This document shows positions 22,735 to 23,337 of a stretch of DNA of 23,337 nucleotides, piece by piece. The stretch lies in contig JBASOM010000126.1 in assembly GCA_049658265.1 (NCBI GenBank), positions 1 through 23,337 on the forward strand. Reading direction: 5' to 3'. The position numbers and the translations under genes are program-made. The notes under the pieces were generated by a model. The model was given only the letters and a program-made list of their open reading frames with translations. It ran no database searches and had not been told where the DNA came from. The stretch comes from DTU063 sp001512695 (GTDB lineage Bacteria > Bacillota > Thermosediminibacteria > Thermosediminibacterales > Tepidanaerobacteraceae). Every line of letters begins with the position of its first letter. Position 1 is the stretch's first letter.

Positions 22735-23250
22735 ATGGAAAAAGGTTACATTCAGGTGTACACGGGCAACGGCAAGGGCAAGACCACAGCAGCGCTGGGC
22801 CTTTCCTTAAGAGCCGTATGTGCGGGCAAGAAGGTGTTTTTTGCCCAATTTGTGAAGGGCATGAGGTACAGCGAGCTGGATGCTGAAAAATACCTTCCGG
22901 GCCTCACCATCAAGCAGTTCGGAAGACAATGTTTCATTTACGATGAGCCGACGGAGGAAGACATAGAGGCGGCGGTCAAGGGCTTGGAAGAATGCGAGCG
23001 GATACTTGCTTCCGGCGAATACGACCTGGTGGTCTTGGACGAGATAAATATAGCCCTGTACTACAAACTGTTTCCCTTAGATAGGGTCTTATCCATGCTG
23101 GACAAGCGCCACGAGAAGACCGAAGTGGTCCTGACCGGCAGGTACGCCCCCCAGGAACTGATAGATAGGGCGGACCTGGTCACCGAAATGAAGGAGATAA
23201 AACACTACTACAACAAAGGAGTACCTGCCCGGGAAGGCATTGAAAAATAA
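22735..23250 (+). CDS. cobO: Cob(I)alamin adenosyltransferase, CobO/BtuR type
   Basis: Transfers the adenosyl group of ATP to cob(I)alamin or corrinoid precursors, making the coenzyme form of B12. The 171-residue protein shows the P-loop YTGNGKGKTTAALGLSLRA near the N-terminus, FFAQFVKG, the Walker-B-like DLVVLDEINIALYYKL, TGRYAPQELIDRADLVTEM and the C-terminal signature HYYNKGVPAREGIEK. ATG at 22735 is used because AAAGGAG ends 6 nt before it; the ATG at 22729 abuts that site. It lies 26 bp after the HAD gene and may be the last gene of the iorA operon. No other cobalamin gene is in the window, so it may serve as a salvage or housekeeping enzyme. Confidence 0.93.
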   Translation: MEKGYIQVYTGNGKGKTTAALGLSLRAVCAGKKVFFAQFVKGMRYSELDAEKYLPGLTIKQFGRQCFIYDEPTEEDIEAAVKGLEECERILASGEYDLVVLDEINIALYYKLFPLDRVLSMLDKRHEKTEVVLTGRYAPQELIDRADLVTEMKEIKHYYNKGVPAREGIEK

Positions 23251-23257
23251 AAGGGCC

Positions 23258-23326
23258 GGTCCGGGCATGTTTCGTTTCACCCGGCAGGGGGACGTTTCGT
23301 TAAAGCTGGCAGGGGGACGTTTCGTT
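23258..23326. repeat. 25-bp-period tandem repeat at the window edge
   Basis: GGCAGGGGGACGTTTCGTT occurs exactly at 23283-23301 and 23308-23326 (period 25). A degenerate third unit lies one period upstream (ATGTTTCGTT at 23267-23276, preceded by a G/C-rich stretch). The 6-nt joints differ between units (TCACCC, AAAGCT). CCGGG (23261-23265) and CCCGG (23280-23284) form an inverted pair. No sign of the array beyond 23326; the window ends here, so its extent is unknown. Confidence 0.7.
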
Positions 23327-23337
23327 TGCCAGGTTTG

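Noticed and set aside
23258..23337. Possible CRISPR array
   Set aside because: Period is 25 bp with 6-nt joints, far too short for spacers, and no cas gene is present.

Overview
The window looks like chromosomal DNA of an anaerobic, probably thermophilic, Gram-positive bacterium of the Clostridia (Thermoanaerobacterales-like). The pointers are an AbrB almost identical in its DNA-binding half to the Bacillus protein, a T-box leader on metG, SLH surface-protein domains, strong AGGAGG ribosome sites combined with many TTG/GTG starts, and a ferredoxin-linked indolepyruvate oxidoreductase. Genus cannot be fixed from the sequence alone. The order TrmN6-like (yabB) - rsmI (yabC) - abrB - ... - metG - ... 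- tatD (yabD) follows the origin-proximal yabB-yabC-abrB-metS-yabD block of Bacillus, so the window is probably near the chromosome origin, with extra blocks inserted between the anchor genes.

Layout. (1) Positions 2-2473: a 5'-truncated tRNA methyltransferase, rsmI and proC, ending at a symmetrical terminator shared with the convergent abrB (2563-2853, minus strand). (2) 2955-5767: nurA and herA, a DNA-end nuclease/translocase pair, divergent from abrB across 101 bp. (3) 6109-13777: a nucleoside uptake locus. It holds a Crp/Fnr-family regulator, a BMP-type lipoprotein, an internal terminator, a double ABC ATPase, two permeases, a dihydrolipoamide-dehydrogenase-like flavoprotein that has lost both redox cysteines, and a uridine-phosphorylase-family enzyme. 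The expected flow is import of nucleosides, then phosphorolysis to base plus (deoxy)ribose-1-phosphate. (4) 14128-16173, minus strand: an AT-rich patch with a small exported protein and an SLH-domain protein, plus a YjbQ-family gene. (5) 16293-18588: promoter, Met-specific T-box leader and metG. (6) 18688-18770: a cluster of five DnaA-box-like sites upstream of iorAB. (7) 18881-23250: iorA, iorB, tatD, a HAD phosphatase/phosphomutase and a cobalamin adenosyltransferase. The window ends inside a 25-bp-period tandem repeat.

No tRNA or rRNA gene, insertion sequence or CRISPR array was seen. The parts most worth a second look are the redox-dead Lpd homologue inside the nucleoside operon, the DnaA-box cluster away from dnaA, the two palindromes in the leader of the Crp-like regulator, the nurA-herA pair facing abrB, and the terminal tandem repeat.
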